From contig OZ024729.1 of NCBI GenBank assembly GCA_964016875.1, positions 20,728,494-20,792,493 on the forward strand: DNA of 64,000 nucleotides. Direction: 5' to 3'. Below, piece by piece: positions 49,211-59,616 of the stretch. A program made the position numbers and the translations under genes. Each line of letters begins with the position of its first letter. The first letter of the stretch is position 1. The DNA comes from Fallopia convolvulus. Its lineage: Eukaryota; Streptophyta; Magnoliopsida; Caryophyllales; Polygonaceae. The notes beneath the pieces are model-generated. The model saw only the letters and a list, made by a program, of their open reading frames with translations. It did not search any database and was not told the origin of the DNA.

Positions 49211-50309
49211 TGATCTCTGTTAAAGGAAGAGAGAATGTGGCCTTTTTTTTTAACTAAAAAAACAAATAAATCATGTAAGACCCACTATATATCAACTCAC
49301 ATGTACAATGTTGTAATACTCCGTAGTACATCTCAAATCCAAACAAGCATATATAGTGATATTGATTATAGTTTTCGTTTTTTAGCACTTGCGGTAGAAA
49401 GGCTGCGTTGTATAAATAGTTGGGGCAGAATAAAAACGGCTCTTAAGGAAACGAAACGCCACCTTATCCTGACATGTATAATCTGACCCAGCTAGTAGCT
49501 AGTGACGTGGACGTTTTGCGCTAATCGGTTTTATCCACACCCGATCAAGCCGACCTATATATTGCCGCGTGGAACAATTTGTATGGATGGTGCCACAAAG
49601 AGTCAAAGACTACTTACGTGGCAGCAATCCCTCTTGCCACCTCCTTAATCAATCATGGAGTACATTAATACGCGTTGCGTTGCATACACAGCTTGCATGT
49701 ACGTAGAGGAAGAGAAAATATCGCATTTTAGTCTACGTACAGTCACAAATTAAATGCACTTTTGTCACATAAAATGGTACGTAGTACTCCGTATATTTAT
49801 ATGGTGTTAGACGTCCAAATACTTGCACTATTTTCCGCATATTTGCAATTTATTAAGTCCATGCATGATCCATTTTGCAAATACGAGTATTGAATATTCA
49901 TATCACCTGAGGTGCGACTAAATTGTTAATTATCTTTTTTTTTTTACATTAAAAATATTTTTTTAAAAAGTAAAATTAATACATTAAATAAAAGTTATAC
50001 AACATCAAGACCAGAATTCAAAATCTAAAAAATATATATCAAAATAAATAAAATAAAACTCGCCTACAGAAACACTATAATCAATGTAAATAAGATTTGG
50101 TGTTTCTATATACCCTCTTTTAATTTACATTACTGTTTCGTACAACCTTCTATGAGGTAGTCTATCGATTGATTATAGTTTTGAGGTCGGTCTTAATCTG
50201 ATTGAGATAAAAAATTGAAATCTCTGATAAAGAATTAAAATCTGCGAGGCAGAGATTAAATGAAAACTACCACCGTCGACAAAATAGTTATACGTCAGAC
50301 AATACCTTA
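49211..50309. other. Intergenic region left of the CACTA element
   Basis: No ORF could be supported. 49500-49700 is less AT-rich with two ACGTGG boxes (near 49613 and at the gacgtgg near 49504), so it might include promoter-like DNA, but no adjacent gene exists in the window. The rest is AT-rich. Confidence 0.4.
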
Positions 50310-50330
50310 GTCCACTACACCATTCTGCAG

Positions 50331-50757
50331 ATTTAGCGACCATATTTTAGCGACCACGGAATATGGTCGCTATTTGGCGGCCATATGGTCGCAAATCTGG
50401 ACGTCAAAACGGGGAAAAAAATAAAACGAAATTAGCGACCACATGGTCGCTAAAATGGGCGACCACATGGTCGCTATACCTTGATAGTCGCAAAAAGTGC
50501 GCGGGGTAATTTCCCGCCAGCATTTAGCGACCATATGGTCGCTGACAGTTGCGACCATATGGTCGCAACTATCAGAACACATCTTAGCGACCATATGGTC
50601 GCAACTGTCAGCGACCATATGGTCGCAAACGTTATAGCGACCATATGGTCGCTGAAGAAAACGACCATATGGTCGCTGACTTGGTCAGATGTTTTGGCGC
50701 GACACATCTTTTTTGGCGGGTAATTTCCCGCGTTTTTGGCGACCACTTGGTCGCTAA
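50331..50757. repeat. Left subterminal palindrome array
   Basis: About a dozen copies of GCGACCATATGGTCGC and variants (with CACATGG or half-sites), some separated by short unique spacers such as aactatcagaacacatctt. In En/Spm-type elements such subterminal motifs bind the TNPA-type protein and are needed for excision (family knowledge). Confidence 0.9.
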
Positions 50758-50953
50758 AAACAGTAATTGGTAAAATTCCCGTGGTTTCAGCATATATTGC
50801 ATTCTCATTCCGCTAAAAATGCACCCTCATTCCGCTTCAACACAACTTCACTCTCATTCCACTGTCTTCCAAAATATTCACAAAAGAGACCCACAACTGT
50901 GAATTGATTCTAGGAAGAAATTCCGTCAAATTTTATCGACATCCTCACTAAAG

Positions 50954-51323
50954 GTATGTATTTAAATCTTATTCCTAATTTTTCATTCCGTCATTATATT
51001 CTTTTAGATAAATATTGACGGTAGAAAGCTTTCGTTTATATATTTATAAGAGATTGTATTACAGAATTTTACCGCAAATAGCAATTGGTTATGTTGTAAA
51101 TTTGTGTTCTGCTGTTCTGAAGTTGGCGACCATATGGACGCTAATTAGCGACCATATGGTCGCTAAATGCTATTTAGCGACCATATGGTCGCTAATTAGC
51201 GTCCATATGGTCGCCAAGAGAATATAGCGTCCAGTTGGTCGCTAATCTACGTCCATATGGTCGCCATATCCAGGATTATACACTGCAAAAGTCAATTAAT
51301 TATAGTCTTATATTGAATTGCAG
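50954..51323 (+). promoter_or_regulatory. 5' UTR intron of the transposase gene with a palindrome cluster
   Basis: A donor AAG|GTATGT at 50953/50954 and an acceptor TTGCAG at 51318-51323 define a likely leader intron upstream of the ATG at 51333. It contains a second cluster of AGCGACCATATGGTCGCT-type motifs (51124-51267), several degenerate (gcgtccatatggtcgcc). Its position inside the transcribed leader suggests feedback by the element's own DNA-binding protein; this is inference. Confidence 0.55.
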
Positions 51324-51332
51324 GAAGAAAAA

Positions 51333-54300
51333 ATGCGTGAATGGATGTATGTGCGTCATATAGATGGGTTTTTGCACAACGAGTTTTTGGCTGGCGTTCA
51401 ACAATTTATTGACTTCTGCAAAGCTATGCCGACATATGACCCATCCGAATTAAGGTGTCCGTGTCGGAGGTGCAAGAATAGGAAACTGATTCCTGTAGAT
51501 GATGTGCATTATCACATTGTTAAGGATGGGTTTGTTCCGAATTATTACCATTGGGTTTCGCACGGAGAGACTGATGAAATGTTCGCTGCCTTGTTGGCAG
51601 AGTCTAGACAGTATGAAGGCTGTAGCAGTACTGATCCAACACAACCAGTATCTGGGAGGAATGATAATCGAATGGAGCAGATGGTGTATGATGGCTTTAA
51701 TGCCCAAAGTCAGTACACTACTGATGATCCTGTGCAGACTGAGGGTATAAGGCATGAGCAGGGGGACCAATATTATCATGAAGCGCCCAATCCCGATGCA
51801 CAACGTATGTACGACATGTTGTCCGCTGCAAATATGCCGTTGTGGCCTGGATGTGATATGACCCAGTTGGAGGCGGCGACTGAGCTACTTAGCATAAAGT
51901 CAAAGCTAAGGATGACGGAGCGCGGATACGACATGATCTCGGATTTCTGCGGTCGCGTTTCACACCCGGAGACCACATTACCAGCCACGTTTTACGACAC
52001 GAAAAAACTGGTCGAGGGTCTCGGGCTTCCGTACGAGGCCATTGATTATTGTCCAAACTCTTGCATGATATATTGGGGTGCAGATGCAGAATACGCGGCC
52101 TGCAAGATCTGTGAGTATCCTAGATGGAGGCAAGACAAGTCAAAGCTCATTCCCTATTCTCGTATGTTTTACTTGCCAATAACTCCACGGTTGCAGAGGT
52201 TGTACGCATCGGTGGTGACTGCCGAGCATATGAGATGGCATGCAGAGCATGCACAAGATGGGGTGATGAGACATCCGTCTGATGCAGAGGCATGGAGGCA
52301 CTTCAATGCTGCGTGGCCAGATTTTGCAGCAGAAACGCGAAATGTTAGACTAGGCTTGTGCACGGATGGTTTCAATCCGTTCGGTGCGTCAGGGCGTCAA
52401 TAATCATGTTGGCCTGTGATTCTGACACCCTATAACCTTCCGCCATCGATGTGTATGCGAGAAGAGGTTATGTTTTTGACGGTTATTGTTCCCGGACCGA
52501 AGAGTCCGAAGCAAAAGTTGGATGTGTATTTGCAGCCGTTGATAGCCGAGCTGAAGAATTTGTGGCTTAATGGGGCGTGCACATATGATGCATGGAGGAA
52601 GCAAAACTTTGTCTTGCGTGCAGCTGTAATATGGACTATCAGTGACTTCCCGGCATATTCGATGTTGTCAGGTATGTTGTTCTAGACTCAACTTAAATAA
52701 TGTCAAGTATATTATATATATTCATGCATATATCATGAAGCTAGCCGTTAAATAATTTAATGTGTTGTACCAAATATATGTTTGTGTAGGCTGGAGTACT
52801 TCTAGGAAATACGCGTGTCCTTATTGCATGGAAGACACTGATGCATTTTATCTAACGCATGGACACAAAATGTGCTGGTTCGATTGTCATAGGAGGTTTA
52901 CAGAACATGATCATCGCTTCCGAAACAATAAGAACGATTTCAAGAAGGGTAGAAGGGAACGTCGTGCTCCCCCTGTACTCCGTGACGGATACGAGATACT
53001 AGACCAGATCAACAATATGGGTTCGATGAAGATAACTGAAGTGGGAGCTGAACAGCATAATAAGACGGTCAGTAGAGGTTCGGGTTGGAAGAAGAAAAAC
53101 ATTTTTTGGGACCTACCTTATTGGCCTAGTCTGCTGGTAAGACATAATTTAGATGTCATGCACATTGAAAAGAATTTCTTTGATAATGTTTTCTTCACCA
53201 TTCTCGATGTTCCGGGGAAGTCGAAAGACAAATGGTCGGCTAGAAAGGACCTAAAGGAATTGTGCAAGCGTCCGGAGTTGGAACCTGACGAGGAGGACAA
53301 TAGGTACCCAAAGGCATGCTATGCACTAGATCGTAATGAAAAACATGTGCTTCTTGAGTGGTTGAGATCCGTAAAATTTTCGGATGGATACGTGTCCAAC
53401 TTGAGCCGCTGCATTGACTTGCACAAGCTTAGACTCTTTGGGATGAAGAGTCATGATTGTCATGTGTTCATGCAACGGTTGATGCCTATTGCTTTTCGAG
53501 CATTTCTTGATGACAAAGTCTGGGAGCCTATTGCTCAGCTAAGTGCGTTCTTCAGGGACCTGACGTGTTATGAGCTTAAGCCTGAGGTGGTTATGCAGTT
53601 GCACAAGGAAATACCAATTATTTTGTGCAAGTTGGAACGAATCTTTCCCCCGGCGTTATTTGATTCGATGGAGCACTTGCCTATTCATTTGCCACGAGAA
53701 GCTTCACTTTGTGGCCCTGTCAATTATAGATGGATGTATCCAGAAGAAAGGTATGTACAATTGTAATTTTTGATAAGTTGTAGCTAGTTAATTTGGTTTT
53801 AGAGTCTTCAATATCATATATATATATATATATATATTGTAGGTTCTTAAAGAGGCTGAAGGGGACAGTTGGCAATAAAGCTAAGGTTGAGGGCTCAATT
53901 TGTAGTGCCTATCTCGTTCAGGAGACGTCCACCTTTTGCTCGTATTATTTTAACTCGCATGTCGCGAGTAATCATATGGATGTCTCCCGCAACGTTAGTT
54001 GCACACTTCCAGTTGGAGTTGATCCGGGCGATTTGTCTATTTTTACAACAACTGGGCGAACGTTGGGTAGATCCAGTGGTCGTGTGCTCACAGATGAGGA
54101 ATTCCATGTGATCCAAACTTACATATTAATGAACTGCGTCGAAGTGGAGCCCTATATCGAGTAAGTTTCTCTTTCTGTTGATATGAATAATCTATATATA
54201 AGTACTTGACTCGATCAATTATTCTTTGTAATAGATACTATTTGACAAACTTCGTGCGCCCGTCAAATCCAAGAATATCCGAAGCCGAAGAGCAAAAGAT

Positions 54301-55150
54301 CTTGGAAAGACACTTTCGCCTATGGTTCTACTCCCATGTAAGGATTTTGTACTATTGTTTTCAGTTTAAGGGTTTCGAATTAATTGTGCATAAATGGTAT
54401 TTGAGTCCTCGCTCGACGTACATGTAGGCCGACAGTCCAGCAATTACAGATCCTAACATTGCAACATTAGCTCGTGGACCCTCCAAAAAAGTGAAGACAT
54501 ATGCTGGTTATGTGGTCAACGGTTATCGATTCCACACAAAGGCACACGCATCAACCAGGGCTACTGACAGTAGTGGAGTTTGTGTTCTAGGACAAAGTTT
54601 CGGCACTGACGAGGAGGACTTCTATGGTGTGCTAGAGGAAATAATTGAGTTGAATTACATATCTCCTACAGTGAAGCGCCCTATTGTCTTCAATTGTTCG
54701 TGGTTTGACACTCGAAGTCGTGGAGGAACACGCATTCACGCTCAACTAAAGCTGGTGGATGTTCATAGACATAAAATGTTGAGAACAAAAGACCGTTACA
54801 TCTTAGCCCATCAAGCGACTCAAGTTTATTTCCTAGATTACCCCAAGATGAGGCGTGTAGATGCTGAATGGATAGCGGTTTGTAAAGTGAAGTCATGTGT
54901 GTGGCCCGATGAAGGTACGTGTGTAGACCCTAACGAGAGTGGTTCACGGGGGGTTGTTGTTGAAGAGGCATTTCAACATGATCCTTCCCTTCCACGAGTT
55001 ATCGACGACACACATGATATTGATCCACTTGGTCCGCTAAATGACCCAAACGGAGAGGATCATGTCGTTGAGGATGGAGAAGAGACGTCTACTGAAACGT
55101 CTGAGGGTGAGTTTGAGAGTGAGACGGATACAGATGAGGAAGACATGTAG
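51333..55150 (+). CDS. TNP2-type CACTA transposase, five coding exons, one nonsense codon
   Basis: Coding exons 51333-52671, 52790-53750, 53843-54160, 54235-54337 and 54428-55150 join in phase, giving ~1147 residues. The N-terminal transposase-associated domain (residues 2-80) has WMYVRHIDGFLHNEF and a CPCRRCKN cluster. Transposase_21 spans about 240-600, with CPNSCMIYWG, RKYACPYCMEDTDAFYL and the conserved acidic motif HNLDVMHIEKNFFDNVF. DUF4218 follows near 670-785 (FMQRLMPIAFRAF, LPIHLPREASLCGPVNYRWM) and DUF4216 near 990-1050 (FNCSWFDTR, QVYFLDYP). The C-terminus is strongly acidic. A TAA at 52401-52403 interrupts at codon 357, between GRQ and SCWPVILTPYNLPPS, where relatives have an aromatic residue; the frame is otherwise open. 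It cuts element ends for transposition (family knowledge). Confidence 0.88.
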
Positions 55151-55158
55151 TCAGAATA

Positions 55159-55336
55159 TTACTATTGTATTGTCATTCACTTTTCTGATAACACTTTTGT
55201 ATTGTCATTCACTTTTCTGATAACACTATTGTATTGTCATTCACTTTTCTGATAACACTATTGTATTGCCATGCACTTTTTTGATAACACTATTGTATTG
55301 CCATGCATTCAATTTTCTGATAACACTATTGTATTC
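55159..55336. repeat. Tandem repeat, ~34-bp unit, five copies
   Basis: Five direct copies built on 'tattgtattgtcattcac' and 'ttttctgataacac' follow the transposase stop directly and precede the promoter-like region of the next ORF. They may form part of the transposase 3' UTR. Confidence 0.85.
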
Positions 55337-55468
55337 ATCTTTTCTAACCATAAAAGGAGATCTCCACATCTCCACATCTCCAATTCCAACATACCTTCCC
55401 AGTTGAAGCTCTATCTTCACCTCAAATTCTAACATCAAATCGATCCATCCTTAAACTTCCATCCTCAA

Positions 55469-55777
55469 ATGGCTCAAAGGAGAGCTTGTACCAAACGAGC
55501 GACCGCCTTAGCTCCAAAAGTCATAAATTTCTCCATTGTGCGTGTGCATGGGGGTAGGGAGACAAGAACGGAATGGAGCACCACACCAAGAGAGGAATTA
55601 AGACTAGTCATAGCTGATTGGACACGATCTCCCGGGGGAGCACCTCCAGGATTTACCCGTTTTTTCTTGAACGGCGACGACATCACTGCTCGCATTGCGG
55701 CTAGGGAGACGGCTGTGCAGCTTCGCGTGTTGGAAGGTGCTGAGATCCGGGCAGTTCATATTCCACGTACAACATGA
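55469..55777 (+). CDS. SUMO/ubiquitin-like small protein encoded within the CACTA element
   Basis: An intronless 102-codon ORF with its own TATA-like cataaaagg (about 55349-55357) ~115 bp upstream and a CA-rich leader. The layout resembles the SUMO fold: strand INFSIVRVHGG, second strand RTEWSTTP, helix REELRLVIADWTR, strand FTRFFLNGDDI, then ARETAVQLRVLEGAEIRAV, parallel to the F-dG-R-I...tp-L-meDGD-I-v pattern of SUMO and Rad60 SLD domains. It lacks a C-terminal diglycine, ending HIPRTT, so it could not be conjugated as ordinary SUMO unless processed differently. A basic N-terminus (AQRRACTKRATALAPK) precedes the fold. Neighbours are the transposase upstream and a palindrome cluster downstream. 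The ORF is clear; the family assignment is inference and has not been searched. Confidence 0.6.
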   Translation: MAQRRACTKRATALAPKVINFSIVRVHGGRETRTEWSTTPREELRLVIADWTRSPGGAPPGFTRFFLNGDDITARIAARETAVQLRVLEGAEIRAVHIPRTT

Positions 55778-56049
55778 GAGTCCATTAATTGTAGTTGTTT
55801 GTAACTTGGTTTCACTTAAAAAGCTTCACTTTGTGTTGTTTGAATTAGTTGTTTGTCAGTTCGTTTAATTAATGTACTTAGGAAGCAAGTGTTTGTAACT
55901 TGGTTTCGTTCGAGTTTATGAAGTTGTTTGTAACTTGGTTTCGTTATGAATTAATGAAGTTGTTTTCTGAGAACTGGGTTTAGTCTTCGATTTACTGAGA
56001 CGGATTGTAGTTGTTGTCCCATTTGAGCCCTCGAACCAATTACTTTGTC
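55778..56049. other. 3' region of the SUMO-like ORF
   Basis: It contains three variants of 'ttgtttgtaacttggtttcgtt' (55795-55960), a short degenerate direct repeat, and no ORF. Confidence 0.5.
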
Positions 56050-56390
56050 CACTATAGCAATTTCAGCGACCATGTAGTCGCCAAGTTCTTAATTTAGCGA
56101 CCATATAGTAGCCACCATTAAAATTTTGGCGACCATATGGTCGCCAACCTTCAAATTAGGAGCTCGAAATTGGAATTTTTAGCGCGTATTTCAATTTTAT
56201 TTCGTTTTAGCGACCACGTGGTCGCTAAACTGAAATTTTCGGCGCCATTACGAAAAATAAGGGGGAAATCCGAATTTTTGGGTTTCAGGGGTAGCGACCA
56301 TATGGTCGCTAATTAGCGACCATATGGTCGCGATGTTGAGGGCGGCCCCACTTCTTCATTTAAACGAATATGGCGACCATATGGTCCCCA
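56050..56390. repeat. Internal CACTA-like terminus and palindrome cluster
   Basis: CACTATAGCAATTTCAGCGA at 56050-56069 looks like a CACTA terminal repeat and is preceded by GTC, the same triplet as the outer duplication. It is followed by about eight GCGACC...GGTCGC motifs to 56387. It lies in the promoter region of the second element gene. Confidence 0.7.
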
Positions 56391-56429
56391 CCTCTGAATA
56401 AGAAGGAGATCGCGTCTCCATCTTCTTCA

Positions 56430-57060
56430 TTCTCAAACCCTCAACTCCTTCGGCCTCCCGATCGAGCGAATCGCCGCCTCACCCCCACCTCTTCGCCTCG
56501 CCGCTCCGGCCTCCTCCTCCTCCTCCCCCCGCCTCGCCGCTCCGGCCTCCTCCTCCCCCCGCCTCCTCCTCCCCCCGCCTCCTTCTCCCTCGCGTCCCTC
56601 TCCTCCTCCTCTTCCGCGCGACTCGCCGCTCCGGCCCCGCCTTGCCGCTCCGTCCACCGCCTCGCCGATCCGGCCTCCTCCTCCCCCCGCCTCCTCCTCC
56701 TCCCCCCGCCTCCTCCTCCTCTTCCTCCTCCTCCTCCGCCTCCTCCTCCTTCCCCCGCCTCCTCCTCCTCCTCCTCCTCCGCGCGACTCGGCGCTCCGGC
56801 CCCCGCCTCCTCGCTCCGGCCCTGCCTCGCTGCTCCGTCCCCCGCCTCGCCGCTCCGGCCTCCTCCTCCCCCCGCCTCCTCCTCCTCCCCCCGCCTCCTC
56901 CTCCCCCCCGCCTCCTCCTCCTCCTCCTCCTCCTCCTCCTCTGCGCGACTGGGCACTCCGGCCCCCGCCTCCTCGCTCAGGTCCGCCTTGCCAGTGTCGC
57001 CTCGCCAGTGCCGCCGCCTGCCAGTGTCGCCGCCCCCGTACCGCCCTCTCTGCCCCGGTT
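56430..57060 (+). promoter_or_regulatory. C-rich polypyrimidine leader upstream of the TNP1-type gene
   Basis: Some 600 bp dominated by (CTC)n, (CCG)n and CGCCTCGCCGCTCCGG modules, strikingly GC-rich against AT-rich neighbours. It probably forms the promoter and 5' leader of the gene starting at 57586. Long ORFs on either strand here (Pro/Ser-rich forward, Glu/Gly-rich reverse) are composition artefacts. Confidence 0.5.
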
Positions 57061-57389
57061 GATTTCCTCCTCTTTTTCCGGGTATTTTCTCCGCTCTCGG
57101 TTTATTTAGTATTTCCGTTAAAGGATTTGAGATTGAATTTGTAGTTTAGGATTGAATTTGGATAGATTTTGATGAATTTGGACAAAATGTGATTGAATTT
57201 GGATAGAAATTGAATGAATTAGGGTTTTGTTTGAATGAAATTGAGTGAATTTTGGATAGAAATTGAAATTGAATGAATGAATTTGGATATAATTTGAATC
57301 TTGTTTGGGTTGTTGTTGTTGTTGGAGAAATTGTTATATATGTTGTTGTTGTTGGAGAAATTGTTGTTGTTGTTGGTGTTGTCGACCAC

Positions 57390-57390
57390 G

Positions 57391-57463
<73 letters not shown>
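57390..57463. repeat. (GTT)n microsatellite
   Basis: About 24 uninterrupted GTT triplets, with shorter GTT runs on both sides (57308-57385, 57520-57575). It lies just upstream of the TNP1-type start codon, in a presumed leader or leader intron. Confidence 0.95.
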
Positions 57464-57585
57464 GTTTGGATAGAGTTTGATGAATTTGGAATTAATGAAG
57501 TTGTTTAAATTGAGTTTTTTTGTTGTTGTTCATGGTGTTGTTGTTGTTTAAGTTGTTGTTAGGGTTGTTGTTTTGTTGTTTTAGT

Positions 57586-58965
57586 ATGTCAGGAGGAGGA
57601 CGACGTCGTGCACGAGCTCCTCTTCCGGACGAGGAGGAGCACGATTCCGATGCGACTCGCACGGACACACCTCATTTGTCCGACGACGAGGTTGCCCCAG
57701 CAGAGGGGTCCACAACCCCTACTCCGGCGCCCTCGGCGGGATCGAGCAATGGGCTCGATCCCAACCGCGTATGGGACCTTTCCATTCGCGGCGGAAGGTA
57801 ATACTCAATTTATTTTAAATTTGTAAATTTTAAAAAAAATGTTATAATGTCTTTTTGCGAAATCTTGCAGCTTGCAGCCGTCGGGAATGGTGTCGCGGTG
57901 GTCCACGCACATCATTACCGGCCAACCCGACGATAGGGCGTCGGAGTTCGACTTTGCCACCGCCGCATCAAAGGCGCGGTGGTTTGAGGCTTGGAGGGTA
58001 ATTTTATTTTATTTCGCATTACGTTTTACATATTTCGTATATATTTTTTTTCAGACAATATTTCGTATTTATCGACTAATATGTTTGCTTTATTATTTTG
58101 TTTTAGACGCACTTCCAATGGGATGCCAAGAAGCCGGGTATGGACGTCGAGACGGTCCGGCTATTGTGGGAGAAGATCGCGAAGAAGCGATACGACGACA
58201 AGGTTGGGAAGAGTCGTCGGGCGGGGAAGAAGCCGAGCTGGATCAACTCCGCCGCTTGGGACCTTTGGGTGGCGTATTGGAACACGCCCGAGTACAAGGC
58301 GAAGTGTGAGCGTCAGAAGAGAATCCGGCATACAAATCCCTCGAACCACAACAGTGGTTCGAGGTCACACCTCGATACCATGCAACATTTGGTACGTTAT
58401 TTTAATTTAAATTTATGTATTTTATTTTAAATTTATTTATAATAGGTTAATATACTTTTAATAAATATTAATACATGTTAATCATTCGTAGGAAACCCAA
58501 CGGGGTCGTCCGATTACGCCTCTCGAGCTTCTCATCGAGACGCACACACAGGGCCCGGACCGACATTTTATAGACGACCGGTCCGCCCAGATCGCTGTAA
58601 GTATTTCACTTATTTCATTTCTTATTATATTTAGTTTATTATTATTTTTATTTATATGATTACGCTTTTTTTAGGCTCGGACCCGGGAGATCCTCTCCCA
58701 GAGGTCCTCGGAGACGGGCAGCACTCCGTCTTTTCAAGACGAGTGCGATGCCTTTCTGACGGCCGCTGGAGGGGTGGGCCCGGGCGGCGCTGTCTTCGGG
58801 CTTGGCAACGCCGCCTCCGAGTTCTATGGGTCACGATTGACGGCGCCCCGTCGGGAACCTCCTCGGGTGGAGCATTTGACGCAGCGCAATGCCGAGCTTA
58901 CGACCGAAGTGACGGACTTGTGTAGTAGGGTCGCTCGGCTCGAGGAGTTCATGGCTCGGATGTAG
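57586..58965 (+). CDS. Transposase_24/TNP1-type CACTA protein, five exons
   Basis: Exons 57586-57797, 57871-57997, 58107-58391, 58492-58596 and 58675-58965 join in phase with GT-AG introns, giving 339 residues. The N-terminus is acidic and Pro/Ser-rich. The central part has WSTHIITGQPDD, WDAKKPGMDVETVRLLWEK, WINSAAWDLWVAYWNTPEY and KCERQKRIRHTNPSNHNSG, the pattern of plant En/Spm Transposase_24 proteins. The region TPLELLIETHTQ follows, and a C-terminal coiled coil (LTQRNAELTTEVTDLCSRV). The expected role is binding of subterminal repeats and helping transposition. The frame stops at TAG (58963-58965) but stays open for another 25 codons to a TAG at 59041-59043, with a hydrophilic tail (EPQQGGSHGADG). 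The first stop may be a mutation. Confidence 0.85.
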
Positions 58966-59043
58966 CAAAATTTCGAACCGCAGCAGGGTGGGTCCCATGG
59001 TGCAGACGGAAGTGATGCGGCGAACCCCGACGGAAACAACTAG

Positions 59044-59203
59044 ATAGTTTATTTTAAATATTTTTGTAATTAATTTTGTAAATAATTTTGTAAATATTTT
59101 TGGAATTAAATTTGTAAATATTTTGTTTTCTGCAATTCTAATTTTTTAAAATTAATATTAATAAAGCGGAAATAATTTTTTATTTTTTTTTAATTAAATA
59201 AAT
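59044..59203. other. 3' UTR of the TNP1-type gene
   Basis: AT-rich DNA with repeated 'ttgtaaatatttt' and 'ttgtaattaattt' and an AATAAA-like signal near 59158. Confidence 0.4.
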
Positions 59204-59616
59204 ATTAGCGACCATGTGGTCGCTATATTTTGAACGCCCGTATGTGCGCACGATCGTGCGTTTAGGTTCAGGCAAAGTATTTTAGCGACCAGGTGGTCGC
59301 CACTATAGCGACCACGTGGTCGCTATAGGTGGCGTCAATCGGCGACCACGTGGTCGCCGCCCATGGCGACCAGTGTGGTCGCATTGGTTGCAGTACCGGT
59401 CGCCACAATAGTGGCGACCAGAGGCGTCCATGGTCGCTACTGAGCGACCACATAGTCGCTATTTTAGCGACCATGTGGTCGCTGTGGTCGCTACCATTAG
59501 CGACCACGTGGTCGCTGAGACATTAGCGTTCGGCCTTTTGGCGACCATTTTTAGCGACCACAATCTGGTCGCTAAATCGATTTAGCGACCAACTTGGTCG
59601 CCAAATATAGTCGCTA
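59204..59616. repeat. Right subterminal palindrome array
   Basis: More than a dozen GCGACCACGTGGTCGC-type motifs. Here the central tetranucleotide is mostly CGTG or TGTG, rather than the TATG core common at the left end, so the two ends have drifted into different motif variants. Confidence 0.9.

Noticed and set aside
56433..57109. Long ORFs on both strands (Pro/Ser-rich forward, Glu/Gly-rich reverse)
   Set aside because: They arise from (CTC)n and (CCG)n composition, are open in several frames, and contain no domain.
57273..57508. Poly-Val and poly-Cys ORFs
   Set aside because: They are translations of a GTT microsatellite.
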